Shown here: positions 1 to 7,299 of the stretch, piece after piece | How positions within the stretch are numbered: position 1 is the first letter of the stretch | Layout: each line of letters starts with the position of its first letter | Source: Actinobacteria bacterium UBA3086 | GTDB lineage: Bacteria > Actinomycetota > Coriobacteriia > Anaerosomatales > UBA3086 | Length of the DNA stretch: 7,324 nucleotides | Assembly (NCBI GenBank): GCA_002367305.1 | Contig: DFBG01000037.1 | Coordinates: 8,347 to 15,670, forward strand | Direction of reading: 5' to 3' | Notes under the pieces: generated by a model | Databases searched by the model: none | Seen by the model: the letters and a program-made list of their open reading frames with translations, nothing else | What the model was told of the DNA's origin: nothing | Position numbers and translations under genes: made by a program

Positions 1-3142
<3,142 letters not shown>

Positions 3143-3151
3143 CAGGCGATT

Positions 3152-3157
3152 CCTCCT
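3152..3157 (-). promoter_or_regulatory. Ribosome binding site deciding the GTG start of rpoB
   Basis: A perfect AGGAGG sits 9 nt before the GTG at 3142, directly after an in-frame TGA (3158-3160). An ATG at 3179 is out of frame with rpoB, so the GTG is the supported start. An in-frame CTG one codon earlier (6-nt spacing) cannot be strictly excluded but is unlikely. Confidence 0.85.
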
Positions 3158-3185
3158 TCAACGTGATAGCGACGGTCATTAGTCG

Positions 3186-3205
3186 CAAAGTATCAATATA
3201 CTTTG
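3186..3205. repeat. Perfect 8-bp inverted repeat over the rpoB promoter -10 and start site
   Basis: Two perfect 8-nt arms, CAAAGTAT and ATACTTTG, are separated by ATTG. The dyad covers the predicted -10 box (3195-3200) and the predicted transcription start. It could be an operator or a short 5' hairpin; part of the symmetry could simply come from the AT-rich -10 sequence. No regulator family is recognised. Confidence 0.5.
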
Positions 3206-3223
3206 GAAACCGTCTAGGGTCAA
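3195..3223 (-). promoter_or_regulatory. Predicted sigma70/sigmaA promoter for rpoB
   Basis: On the minus strand TTGACC (3223-3218, 5 of 6 consensus bases) is followed by a 17-nt spacer and TATATT (3200-3195, 5 of 6). A start site near 3188 would give a leader of about 46 nt before the GTG. This suggests that rpoB can be transcribed separately from rplJL, in addition to readthrough. E. coli is also known to have internal signals in this gap. The call rests on sequence alone. Confidence 0.65.
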
Positions 3224-3246
3224 GACTTGAAATATTGGAAGTCGGC

Positions 3247-3289
3247 ACAGAGGGCCGGGCCCGTAATCACAGGCTTCCGGCCACTCTGT
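3247..3289 (-). promoter_or_regulatory. Large stem-loop in the rplL-rpoB gap (attenuator or RNase processing candidate)
   Basis: In the transcript ACAGAG pairs with CUCUGU (3284-3289 with 3247-3252), GGCCGG pairs with CCGGCC, and an inner GCC/GGC adds 3 bp. A bulged U and a bulged AA interrupt a total of 15 bp, and the loop is 10 nt. No U-tract follows, so it is not a classical intrinsic terminator. In E. coli this gap is known to hold a partial terminator and an RNase III site. A similar role here is inferred from position and shape only. Confidence 0.6.
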
Positions 3290-3313
3290 ACCCCCTCCCC
3301 ATCTGCGACGCGT

Positions 3314-3347
3314 GAGCGCCGCTTTCGATCCTTCTTGAACGACGCTC
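3314..3347 (-). other. Short hairpin just after the rplL stop
   Basis: Transcript GAGCGUCG (3347-3340) can pair with CGGCGCUC (3321-3314): 8 bp including one G-U, with possible weak extension inward. It starts 5 nt after the rplL stop codon and has no U-tract. It may protect the rplL 3' end or stack with the larger stem-loop downstream. Confidence 0.35.
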
Positions 3348-3351
3348 CGTC

Positions 3352-3732
3352 TTAGGAAAGCTCGACGGTTGCGCCGGCCTCCTCGAGATCTGCCTTCGCC
3401 TTGTCGGCGGCGTCCTTGGCGACACCCTCGAGCACAGCCTTGGGAGCGCTGTCCACGAGCTCCTTGGCCTCTTTGAGACCAAGAGAAGTGAGTGAGCGGA
3501 CGACCTTGATGACACCGATCTTCTTGTCACCGACGGCGGTGAGGACCACGTCGAACTCGGTCTTCTCCTCAGCGGCACCAGCATCAGCGGCGCCACTGGC
3601 GGCTGCGACGGCCACAGGTGCGGCTGCCGAGATACCGAATACTTCTTCCATCTCCTTGACGAGCTCAGCGAGCTCGAGTGCAGGAGCGTTCTTTACCCAC
3701 TCCAGAACCTCATCCTTGGTGATGTTAGCCAT
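3352..3732 (-). CDS. rplL: 50S ribosomal protein L7/L12
   Basis: Stalk protein of the large ribosomal subunit. Dimers bind the C-terminal helix of L10 and recruit and stimulate translational GTPases such as EF-Tu and EF-G. The product is 126 residues, normal for the family. The N-terminal dimerisation domain is about 1-35 (ITKDEVLEWVKNAPALELAE). A flexible Ala-rich hinge spans about 36-56. The globular C-terminal domain starts at KTEFDVVL and includes KKIGVIKVVRSLTSLGLKEA (70-90), the conserved factor-binding surface. ATG at 3732 was chosen over an upstream in-frame start because AAGGAG lies 9 nt before it and family members begin MA-(N/K)-x-T-K. It lies 98 nt after rplJ. Confidence 0.97.
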   Translation of the reverse strand: MANITKDEVLEWVKNAPALELAELVKEMEEVFGISAAAPVAVAAASGAADAGAAEEKTEFDVVLTAVGDKKIGVIKVVRSLTSLGLKEAKELVDSAPKAVLEGVAKDAADKAKADLEEAGATVELS

Positions 3733-3791
3733 CGTTCTATTCTCCTTCTTCCGGGTGCCACATCCTGTGGCGGTCAATACTTCCTATGCGG

Positions 3792-3828
3792 ATCTCGCGA
3801 GACGAGACCGCGCTTCAAACCGCGAGAT
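3792..3828 (-). other. Hairpin between rplJ and rplL
   Basis: AUCUCGCG (3828-3821) directly after the rplJ stop pairs perfectly with CGCGAGAU (3799-3792): 8 bp around a 21-nt loop. No U-tract follows. A structure here could influence mRNA stability or the higher output of L12 relative to L10, since each L10 carries several L12 copies. That role is inference. Confidence 0.4.
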
Positions 3829-3830
3829 GA

Positions 3831-4352
3831 CTACGCGGCCTCTTTCTGATCCGCAACCGCCTGGAGTGCGCGAGCGAACGCGCTTGCGGGTGCATTGGCC
3901 ATGGTCATGAAACCACGGACCGGGTTGAGCAGCTGTCCCATGAACTTGGCAACAAGCTCCTCGCGTGAAGGCAGTGCAGCGATCGCCTTGACGGCAGCCT
4001 GGTCCACAACGGCGTTGTCGATGAGGCCACCCTTGATCTCAAGGGCTTTGTGAGCCTTTCCGAACTCGGTGAGAGCCTTGGCTGGAGCCACCGGATCCTC
4101 ACTGATGAACACGATCGCCGTGGGGCCCACGAGATAATCATCCAGAGCGGGCATGGCGAGTTCGCGAATGGCGATCTCGGTCAGAGTGTTCTTGAAGATC
4201 TTGATCTCGCCGCCCGCCTCACGGACCTTGCCGCGCAGTTCTTGCATGTCCTTGACGGACAGTCCGCGATAGTCGGCCAGGATCAGGCCGGAGTGAGCGG
4301 TGAGCTTCTCCTTGATCTTGGCGACCACAGCAGTGTTCTGAGCATTTGGCAT
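3831..4352 (-). CDS. rplJ: 50S ribosomal protein L10
   Basis: Base of the ribosomal stalk: the N-terminal domain binds 23S rRNA next to L11, and the C-terminal helix carries L12 dimers. The L10-L12 complex is also the known autoregulator that binds its own mRNA leader. The product is 173 residues, typical for bacteria. Visible landmarks are the N-terminal helix with VVAKIKEKL (9-17), LADYRGLSVKDMQELR (25-40), IKIFKNTL (50-57) and VGPTAIVF (75-82). The L12-binding region is expected at about 130-173 (from EELVAKFM to the C-terminus). ATG at 4352 is preceded by AAGGAGG with 7-nt spacing. It is first in the rplJ-rplL pair, behind a structured leader and its own predicted promoter. Confidence 0.97.
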   Translation of the reverse strand: MPNAQNTAVVAKIKEKLTAHSGLILADYRGLSVKDMQELRGKVREAGGEIKIFKNTLTEIAIRELAMPALDDYLVGPTAIVFISEDPVAPAKALTEFGKAHKALEIKGGLIDNAVVDQAAVKAIAALPSREELVAKFMGQLLNPVRGFMTMANAPASAFARALQAVADQKEAA

Positions 4353-4389
4353 ATACTTCCCTCCTTTCCGTCGCGTGCGTGACCCAGGT

Positions 4390-4440
4390 TCGGATGACTC
4401 TTCATCCGACCATGAGCGGGCCGCGCCCCGAAGGTTCGGG
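4390..4440 (-). other. Two hairpins between the attenuator and rplJ
   Basis: In the transcript, CCCGA-ACCU-UCGGG (4440-4427) forms a 5-bp hairpin and UCGGAUGA-AGAG-UCAUCCGA (4409-4390) a perfect 8-bp hairpin. They lie between the attenuator stem and the rplJ ribosome binding site (4360-4366). They may belong to the leader's expression platform or simply keep the ribosome binding site exposed. Confidence 0.4.
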
Positions 4441-4447
4441 AATAACG

Positions 4448-4480
4448 CACGGCCCCCGCCTAAGTTCAGCGGAGGCCGTG
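4448..4480 (-). terminator. Attenuator-like terminator hairpin in the rplJ leader
   Basis: CACGGCCUCCGC (4480-4469) pairs with GCGGGGGCCGUG (4459-4448): 12 bp with one U-G and a 9-nt loop (UGAACUUAG). It is followed by CGUUAUUCCC, a poor U-tract. It sits just downstream of the L10-binding leader. In Bacillus subtilis, L10-L12 binding to the equivalent leader is known to promote transcription termination at such a hairpin. The same mechanism here is inferred. The weak U-tract leaves pausing or protein-assisted termination possible. Confidence 0.6.
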
Positions 4481-4495
4481 GAAGTTTCCTTCACG

Positions 4496-4593
4496 TGTAC
4501 CGCGAGCGGTACATCGGCTCCACCTCGGCTGGCGAGATATCACATCCCCTTAGACCCTGGATAGGGCACCGGCTGTCTTTGGCAGCGGTCTAA
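4496..4593 (-). ncRNA. Ribosomal protein L10 leader (autoregulatory mRNA element)
   Basis: Cis-acting RNA bound by the L10-L12 complex to repress rplJL when the proteins are in excess. The sequence has the hallmarks of the L10 leader family: UUAGACC (4593-4587) pairs perfectly with GGUCUAA (4556-4550). It encloses the conserved GCUGCCAAAGACAGC hairpin (4586-4572) and the GGUGCC segment. Downstream come GCCAGCCGAGGUGG and a UGUACCG-CUCG-CGGUACA hairpin (4513-4496). An additional GGGAU-GUGAU-AUCUC hairpin can form at 4548-4534. The boundaries are approximate; the transcript probably begins near 4612. The 332-nt gap 4353-4684 is fully accounted for by promoter, this leader, the attenuator and two short hairpins. 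Confidence 0.85.
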
Positions 4594-4618
4594 CACGCAT
4601 GTCATGGTGCAACGCAGG

Positions 4619-4647
4619 ATTATGCACGGCATTGCGTCGGAACGCAA
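4619..4647 (-). promoter_or_regulatory. Predicted promoter for rplJ-rplL
   Basis: TTGCGT (4647-4642) and CATAAT (4624-4619) are separated by 17 nt. The -10 matches 5 of 6 consensus bases, the -35 only 3 of 6. A start near 4612 would place the L10 leader about 20 nt into the transcript. An internal promoter at this place is known in E. coli. A 6-bp inverted repeat (TTGCGT/ACGCAA, 4632-4647) coincides with the -35 region. Confidence 0.5.
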
Positions 4648-4654
4648 GTCCGTG

Positions 4655-4674
4655 CGCCGCACCTACGAGCGGCG
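4655..4674 (-). other. Short hairpin after the rplA stop
   Basis: CGCCGC (4674-4669) pairs with GCGGCG (4660-4655) around an 8-nt loop, starting 10 nt after the rplA stop. No U-tract follows. It may be a weak 3'-end structure of the upstream transcript, just before the rplJ promoter. Confidence 0.3.
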
Positions 4675-4684
4675 TAGTTCGAAC

Positions 4685-5392
4685 CTACTCCTCATTCATG
4701 AGGTCGCGCACCATGGTGGGGTCGATCTTGATGCCCGGACCCATGGTGGACGTCATGGTGATGGACTTGATATACCGCCCCTTGGAAGCGGACGGCTTGA
4801 CGCGATTGATCTCGTCGAGCAGCGTGGAATAGTTGCTCACGATGGCGTCGACGTCAAAGGACGCCTTGCCGATGCCCACGTGGCAGATACCGTACTTGTC
4901 TGCACGATACTCGACCTTACCGGCCTTGAGCTCTGCAACGACTCGAGCAACGTCCATGGTGACCGTGCCGAGCTTAGGGTTGGGCATGAGACCACGAGGT
5001 CCCAGGATCTTACCGAGGCGACCCGCCTTGCCCATCTGATCCGGCGTGGCCACAGCGGCGTCGAAACCAGTGAACCCGCCCTGGATCTTGGCGACGAGAT
5101 CATCAGAGCCGACAAAGTCAGCTCCGGCTTCCTCGGCCTCACGGGCCTTGTCACCCTCGGCGAACACGGCGACGCGAACGTCCTTGCCGGTGCCGTTGGG
5201 AAGCGAGATGCTGCCGCGGACCATCTGGTCGGCCTGACGGGTGTCGATGCCGAGACGGAAGTGAACCTCGATCGTCTCATCGAACTTGGCCGTCGCGCAC
5301 TCCTTGGCGAGCTTGACCGCCGCGAGCGGCGAATAGAGCTTGCTGCTGTCGATCTTCTCGACCGCAGCGCGGTACTTCTTACCCTGCGCCAT
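4685..5392 (-). CDS. rplA: 50S ribosomal protein L1
   Basis: L1 forms the mobile stalk at the E-site side of the 50S subunit and binds 23S rRNA. In many bacteria it also represses the L11-L1 mRNA. The product is 235 residues, typical for the family. It begins MAQGKKYRAAVEKID. The signature GKILGPRGLMPNPKLGTVT lies at 127-145, and the conserved rRNA-binding N- and C-terminal parts of domain I flank the central domain (from about 68 to 160). ATG at 5392 was chosen over an upstream alternative because AAGGAGGT, an 8-base match to the anti-Shine-Dalgarno sequence, lies 7 nt before it. It follows rplK after 94 nt, which contain two hairpins. Confidence 0.97.
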   Translation of the reverse strand: MAQGKKYRAAVEKIDSSKLYSPLAAVKLAKECATAKFDETIEVHFRLGIDTRQADQMVRGSISLPNGTGKDVRVAVFAEGDKAREAEEAGADFVGSDDLVAKIQGGFTGFDAAVATPDQMGKAGRLGKILGPRGLMPNPKLGTVTMDVARVVAELKAGKVEYRADKYGICHVGIGKASFDVDAIVSNYSTLLDEINRVKPSASKGRYIKSITMTSTMGPGIKIDPTMVRDLMNEE

Positions 5393-5416
5393 ATCAAAAA
5401 CCTCCTTGTGGTCAAC

Positions 5417-5465
5417 GGGCGGCAGGCGCCCTCCCACACAGTTGCGATCGGATCACCCGATCGCA
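5417..5465 (-). other. Two hairpins between rplK and rplA
   Basis: UGCGAUCGG (5465-5457) pairs perfectly with CCGAUCGCA (5451-5443), a 9-bp stem with loop GUGAU. A second hairpin, GGGCG-CCUGC-CGCCC, follows at 5431-5417, ending 10 nt before the rplA ribosome binding site. Neither has a U-tract. They could modulate rplA translation or mRNA processing between the two genes. Confidence 0.55.
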
Positions 5466-5486
5466 CAGAACGTTACAGCCGAGGAT

Positions 5487-5912
5487 CTAGCCCTCGACGG
5501 TGAAGCCCATCGAACGTGCGGTGCCGGCGATGATACGCATCGCAGCATCGATGTCGTTCGCATTGAGGTCAGGCATCTTGGTCTCCGCGATCTCGCGAAC
5601 CTGCGCACTGGTGACAGAGGCCACCTTGTTGCGGTTGGGCTCGCCGGAACCGGACTCGACACCAGCAGCCTGCTTGAGAAGCACAGCGGCGGGAGGCGTC
5701 TTGGTGATGAAGTCGAAGCTACGATCTTCGTAGACCGAGATCTCGACCGGGATGATGGTACCCATCTGGTCCTGCGTCGCGGCGTTGAACGCCTGGCAGA
5801 ACTGCATGATGTTGACCTGGTGCTGACCCAGTGCAGGACCGACCGGCGGAGCCGGGTTCGCCTGACCAGCAGGGATCTGCAGCTTGATGAAACCAACGAC
5901 CTTCTTGGCCAT
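5487..5912 (-). CDS. rplK: 50S ribosomal protein L11
   Basis: L11 binds the GTPase-associated region of 23S rRNA at the base of the stalk, where thiostrepton also binds. The product is 141 residues, the standard length. The N-terminal domain carries GQANPAPPVGPALGQHQVNI (16-35), with the proline-rich segment involved in thiopeptide binding. The C-terminal rRNA-binding domain holds KTPPAAVLLKQAAG (71-84) and IAGTARSMGF (128-137). ATG at 5912 gives the family-typical MAKKVVGFIKLQIPAG start. A GTG 4 codons upstream is in frame but sits against the only SD-like sequence. That sequence, AGAGGA at 5926-5931, is 13 nt from the ATG, unusually far compared with its neighbours. Confidence 0.97.
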   Translation of the reverse strand: MAKKVVGFIKLQIPAGQANPAPPVGPALGQHQVNIMQFCQAFNAATQDQMGTIIPVEISVYEDRSFDFITKTPPAAVLLKQAAGVESGSGEPNRNKVASVTSAQVREIAETKMPDLNANDIDAAMRIIAGTARSMGFTVEG

Positions 5913-5937
5913 GTGTGATGTCACGTCCTCTATACCT

Positions 5938-5957
5938 GCACCGGATCACGCCGGTGC
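5938..5957 (-). promoter_or_regulatory. Hairpin immediately upstream of the rplK ribosome binding site
   Basis: GCACCGG (5957-5951) pairs perfectly with CCGGUGC (5944-5938) around loop CGUGAU. It ends 6 nt before the SD-like AGAGGA of rplK. The loop's GUGAU is complementary to AUCAC at 5919-5915, just before the rplK ATG, so a 5-bp pseudoknot over the initiation region is possible. In E. coli, L1 represses this operon by binding near the rplK start; whether this is the L1 operator is unproven. Confidence 0.45.
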
Positions 5958-5996
5958 GTTATCTGACAACAGTTCACATCGCCTAAACGAGAAGCT

Positions 5997-6018
5997 CCGA
6001 AGGGCATCACTCCTTCGG
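5997..6018 (-). other. Hairpin after the nusG stop
   Basis: CCGAAGG (6018-6012) pairs perfectly with CCUUCGG (6003-5997), with loop AGUGAUGC. It is followed by AGCUUCUCGUUUAG, which has only scattered Us. It could act as a weak partial terminator or a processing site separating secE-nusG from rplKA. I see no convincing promoter between it and rplK. Confidence 0.45.
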
Positions 6019-6038
6019 CGCGTAGGCCGATGTACGTT

Positions 6039-6569
6039 CTAAAGTTTCGCGACCTGATCGAACCCGAGCTCGACCGGTGTCTCGCGCCCAAAGATCGAGA
6101 CCATGACCTTGACCTTGGTCTGGTCAACGTTGACCTCAGAGATGACACCATCGAACTCTGCGAGCGGGCCGTGTGTAACCTTGACGGACATACCCTCGAC
6201 GAAGTCAGTCGATGTCTTGGGCTTGGCTCCGGCACGAGCACGCTGCGCGATACGCTCGAACTCGGCACGCGACAACGGAACCGGCTTAGCTTGCGATCCA
6301 ACGAAGCCCGTTACTCCGGGAGTATTGCGCACGACGTACCAAGAATCCTCATCCAGCTCCATGTGAGCCAGAATGTAACCGGGAAACACTTTCTTCTCGC
6401 TTGTAACCCTGCGGCCACCGGCCTTGAGGTCAGTCACGGTCTCTTTGGGAATGAGAACCTCGAAGATCTTGTCCTGCATACCCATGGACTCGATTCGATG
6501 CTCGAGATTCGTCTTAACCTTGTTCTCGTAGCCCGAATATGTATGGATCACATACCACCTGCGCGCCAT
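6039..6569 (-). CDS. nusG: Transcription termination/antitermination protein NusG
   Basis: NusG binds the RNA polymerase clamp through its NGN domain, modulating pausing. Through its KOW domain it contacts Rho or ribosomal protein S10, coupling transcription with translation. The product is 176 residues. The NGN domain is about 1-105, starting MARRWYVIHTYSGYENKV, with KKVFPGYILAHM at 59-70. The KOW domain is about 124-176, with VEGMSVKVTHGPLAEFDG at 124-141. It lacks the long acidic N-terminal extension of Streptomyces and Mycobacterium NusG. ATG at 6569 is 4 nt after the secE stop and has no good Shine-Dalgarno sequence, suggesting translational coupling. An in-frame TTG five codons earlier is less likely. 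Confidence 0.97.
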   Translation of the reverse strand: MARRWYVIHTYSGYENKVKTNLEHRIESMGMQDKIFEVLIPKETVTDLKAGGRRVTSEKKVFPGYILAHMELDEDSWYVVRNTPGVTGFVGSQAKPVPLSRAEFERIAQRARAGAKPKTSTDFVEGMSVKVTHGPLAEFDGVISEVNVDQTKVKVMVSIFGRETPVELGFDQVAKL

Positions 6570-6573
6570 GTGA

Positions 6574-6801
6574 TTACCCGCCAATCTGGCTGATCCAGGT
6601 GACCAAACCCAGAGAAGCAGAGTCGACTGCGAAGATGAAGGCGATGAACACTATGAGTGTGACGATCACGACGAGGCTGGAGTTGACCACCTCGGGACGG
6701 GTCGGCCACACAACGCGCCGCATTTCTGCACGCACATCACTGAAGTACCGCAGCATGCGCGCCAGCGGATTGAGTTTCTGTGCTTTGTGAGCCTTGGCCA
6801 T
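6574..6801 (-). CDS. secE: Preprotein translocase subunit SecE
   Basis: SecE is the clamp subunit of the SecYEG protein-conducting channel in the cytoplasmic membrane. The product is 75 residues, single-spanning, as in Gram-positive bacteria. A basic N-terminus (MAKAHKAQKLNPLAR) leads into the amphipathic helix, which carries the family motif AEMRRVVWPTRPEV (25-38). A hydrophobic transmembrane segment follows at about 42-62 (from SLVVIVTLIVFIAF onward). The start ATG at 6801 has AGGA with a 10-nt spacing. It is directly followed by nusG, the classical secE-nusG pair, and preceded by tRNA-Trp. Confidence 0.95.
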   Translation of the reverse strand: MAKAHKAQKLNPLARMLRYFSDVRAEMRRVVWPTRPEVVNSSLVVIVTLIVFIAFIFAVDSASLGLVTWISQIGG

Positions 6802-6820
6802 CTCTCATCCATCCTGTCAC

Positions 6821-6838
6821 GCCGTCGAGATCGACGGC
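6821..6838 (-). other. Hairpin just upstream of secE
   Basis: GCCGUCG (6838-6832) pairs perfectly with CGACGGC (6827-6821) around loop AUCU, ending 5 nt before the secE SD-like AGGA. It lies in the 86-nt spacer between tRNA-Trp and secE. It may define the 5' end of the secE-nusG mRNA after the tRNA is cut out of the transcript. Confidence 0.45.
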
Positions 6839-6887
6839 TATTCATTCTATCGCCAGAGCACGCAAGCCCATAGCGATCTGAAGTCTC

Positions 6888-6964
6888 TGGCAGGCCAGGA
6901 GGGGCTCGAACCCCCAACATCCGGTTTTGGAGACCGGCGCTCTACCAATTGGAGCTACTGGCCT
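6888..6964 (-). tRNA. tRNA-Trp (anticodon CCA), 3' CCA encoded
   Basis: A full cloverleaf can be folded by eye. The acceptor stem is AGGCCAG/CTGGCCT with discriminator G and an encoded CCA end (6890-6888). The D-arm is GCTC/GAGC. The anticodon stem is CCGGT/ACCGG with loop CTCCAAA, placing anticodon CCA at 6930-6928. The T-arm is GGGGG-TTCGAGC-CCCTC-like, with the conserved TTCGA. It reads UGG codons. It lies 26 nt after rpmG and 86 nt before secE with no promoter of its own visible, so it is probably cut out of a polycistronic transcript. tRNA-Trp upstream of secE is a recurrent arrangement in bacteria. Confidence 0.96.
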
Positions 6965-6990
6965 GCGTCATACCCAGTCTGCCCGAGGAA

Positions 6991-7140
6991 CTAGCGAGTC
7001 TCCTTGTGCAGCGTGTGGGTCTTACACCACTTGCAGTACTTCTTGAACTCGATACGTTCTGGGTTGTTCTGCTTGTTCTTCTTCGTAGTATAGTTCCGGC
7101 GCTTGCACTCAGTGCAGGCCAGAGTAACGAGCGTTCTCAT
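6991..7140 (-). CDS. rpmG: 50S ribosomal protein L33 (zinc-binding, C+ form)
   Basis: Small 50S protein near the E site. The product is 49 residues: it begins MRTLVTLACTECKRRNYTT, continues with KNKQNNPERIEFKKYC, and ends KTHTLHKETR. Four cysteines in two CxxC pairs (C9/C12 and C36/C39) form the zinc ribbon of the C+ version, as opposed to zinc-free paralogues induced under zinc limitation. ATG at 7140 has AGGAGG at 7145-7150 with a short 4-nt spacing. It is the first gene after the predicted promoter, following tuf and preceding tRNA-Trp, secE and nusG. Confidence 0.96.
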   Translation of the reverse strand: MRTLVTLACTECKRRNYTTKKNKQNNPERIEFKKYCKWCKTHTLHKETR

Positions 7141-7157
7141 GCGTCCTCCTAATTTAA

Positions 7158-7192
7158 CCGCGCTCAAACCCTCGGGGGGTGTGCAGGCGCGG
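7158..7192 (-). other. Possible 5' leader hairpin of rpmG mRNA
   Basis: CCGCGC (7192-7187) can pair with GCGCGG (7163-7158), with a smaller ACCC/GGGT pairing inside the loop. The stem would begin at about the predicted transcription start and end shortly before the rpmG ribosome binding site. It may be a stabilising 5' structure; there is no match to a leader family I know. Confidence 0.3.
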
Positions 7193-7198
7193 TAGGGT

Positions 7199-7228
7199 AC
7201 TCTAGCACCCCGTTTTCCGCACTGTCAA
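7199..7228 (-). promoter_or_regulatory. Strong predicted promoter for rpmG-tRNA-Trp-secE-nusG
   Basis: A perfect TTGACA -35 box (7228-7223) is followed by an 18-nt spacer and TAGAGT (7204-7199). A TGC directly before the -10 gives an extended -10 element. The start would be near 7192, about 50 nt before rpmG. It lies just past the tuf terminator, so the downstream cluster can be transcribed independently of tuf. Confidence 0.75.
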
Positions 7229-7249
7229 ACGGCCTTGAGGTCAAGCGGC

Positions 7250-7279
7250 AACGGGGCCCGGCGGACGCCGGGCCCCGTT
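7250..7279 (-). terminator. tuf terminator hairpin
   Basis: AACGGGGCCCGGC and GCCGGGCCCCGTT form a perfect 13-bp stem with tetraloop GTCC, 20 nt after the tuf stop. The U-tract is weak (GUUGCCGCUUG), as is often seen in GC-rich Gram-positives. Its position between tuf and the rpmG promoter supports termination of tuf transcription. The stem is symmetric and could be formed on either strand. Confidence 0.75.
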
Positions 7280-7299
7280 CATTGCACGTGAAAACTAAA

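Noticed and set aside
4604..5503. 299-codon open frame on the plus strand opposite rplA
   Set aside because: Antisense shadow of L1 that runs across rplA and into both flanking non-coding gaps, with no ribosome binding site or recognisable family.
5487..5924. Longer rplK form starting at the GTG at 5924
   Set aside because: The SD-like AGAGGA would be only 1 nt from the GTG, and family members begin at the MAKK position.
5926..5970. Possible promoter before rplK (TTGTCA with TATAGA)
   Set aside because: The spacing is 29 nt, far beyond the usable range, and the -10-like sequence overlaps the ribosome binding site.
6831..6870. Possible promoter for secE between the tRNA and the gene (TAGAAT-like -10)
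   Set aside because: No acceptable -35 box at 16-18 nt; TTGCGT is only 10 nt away.
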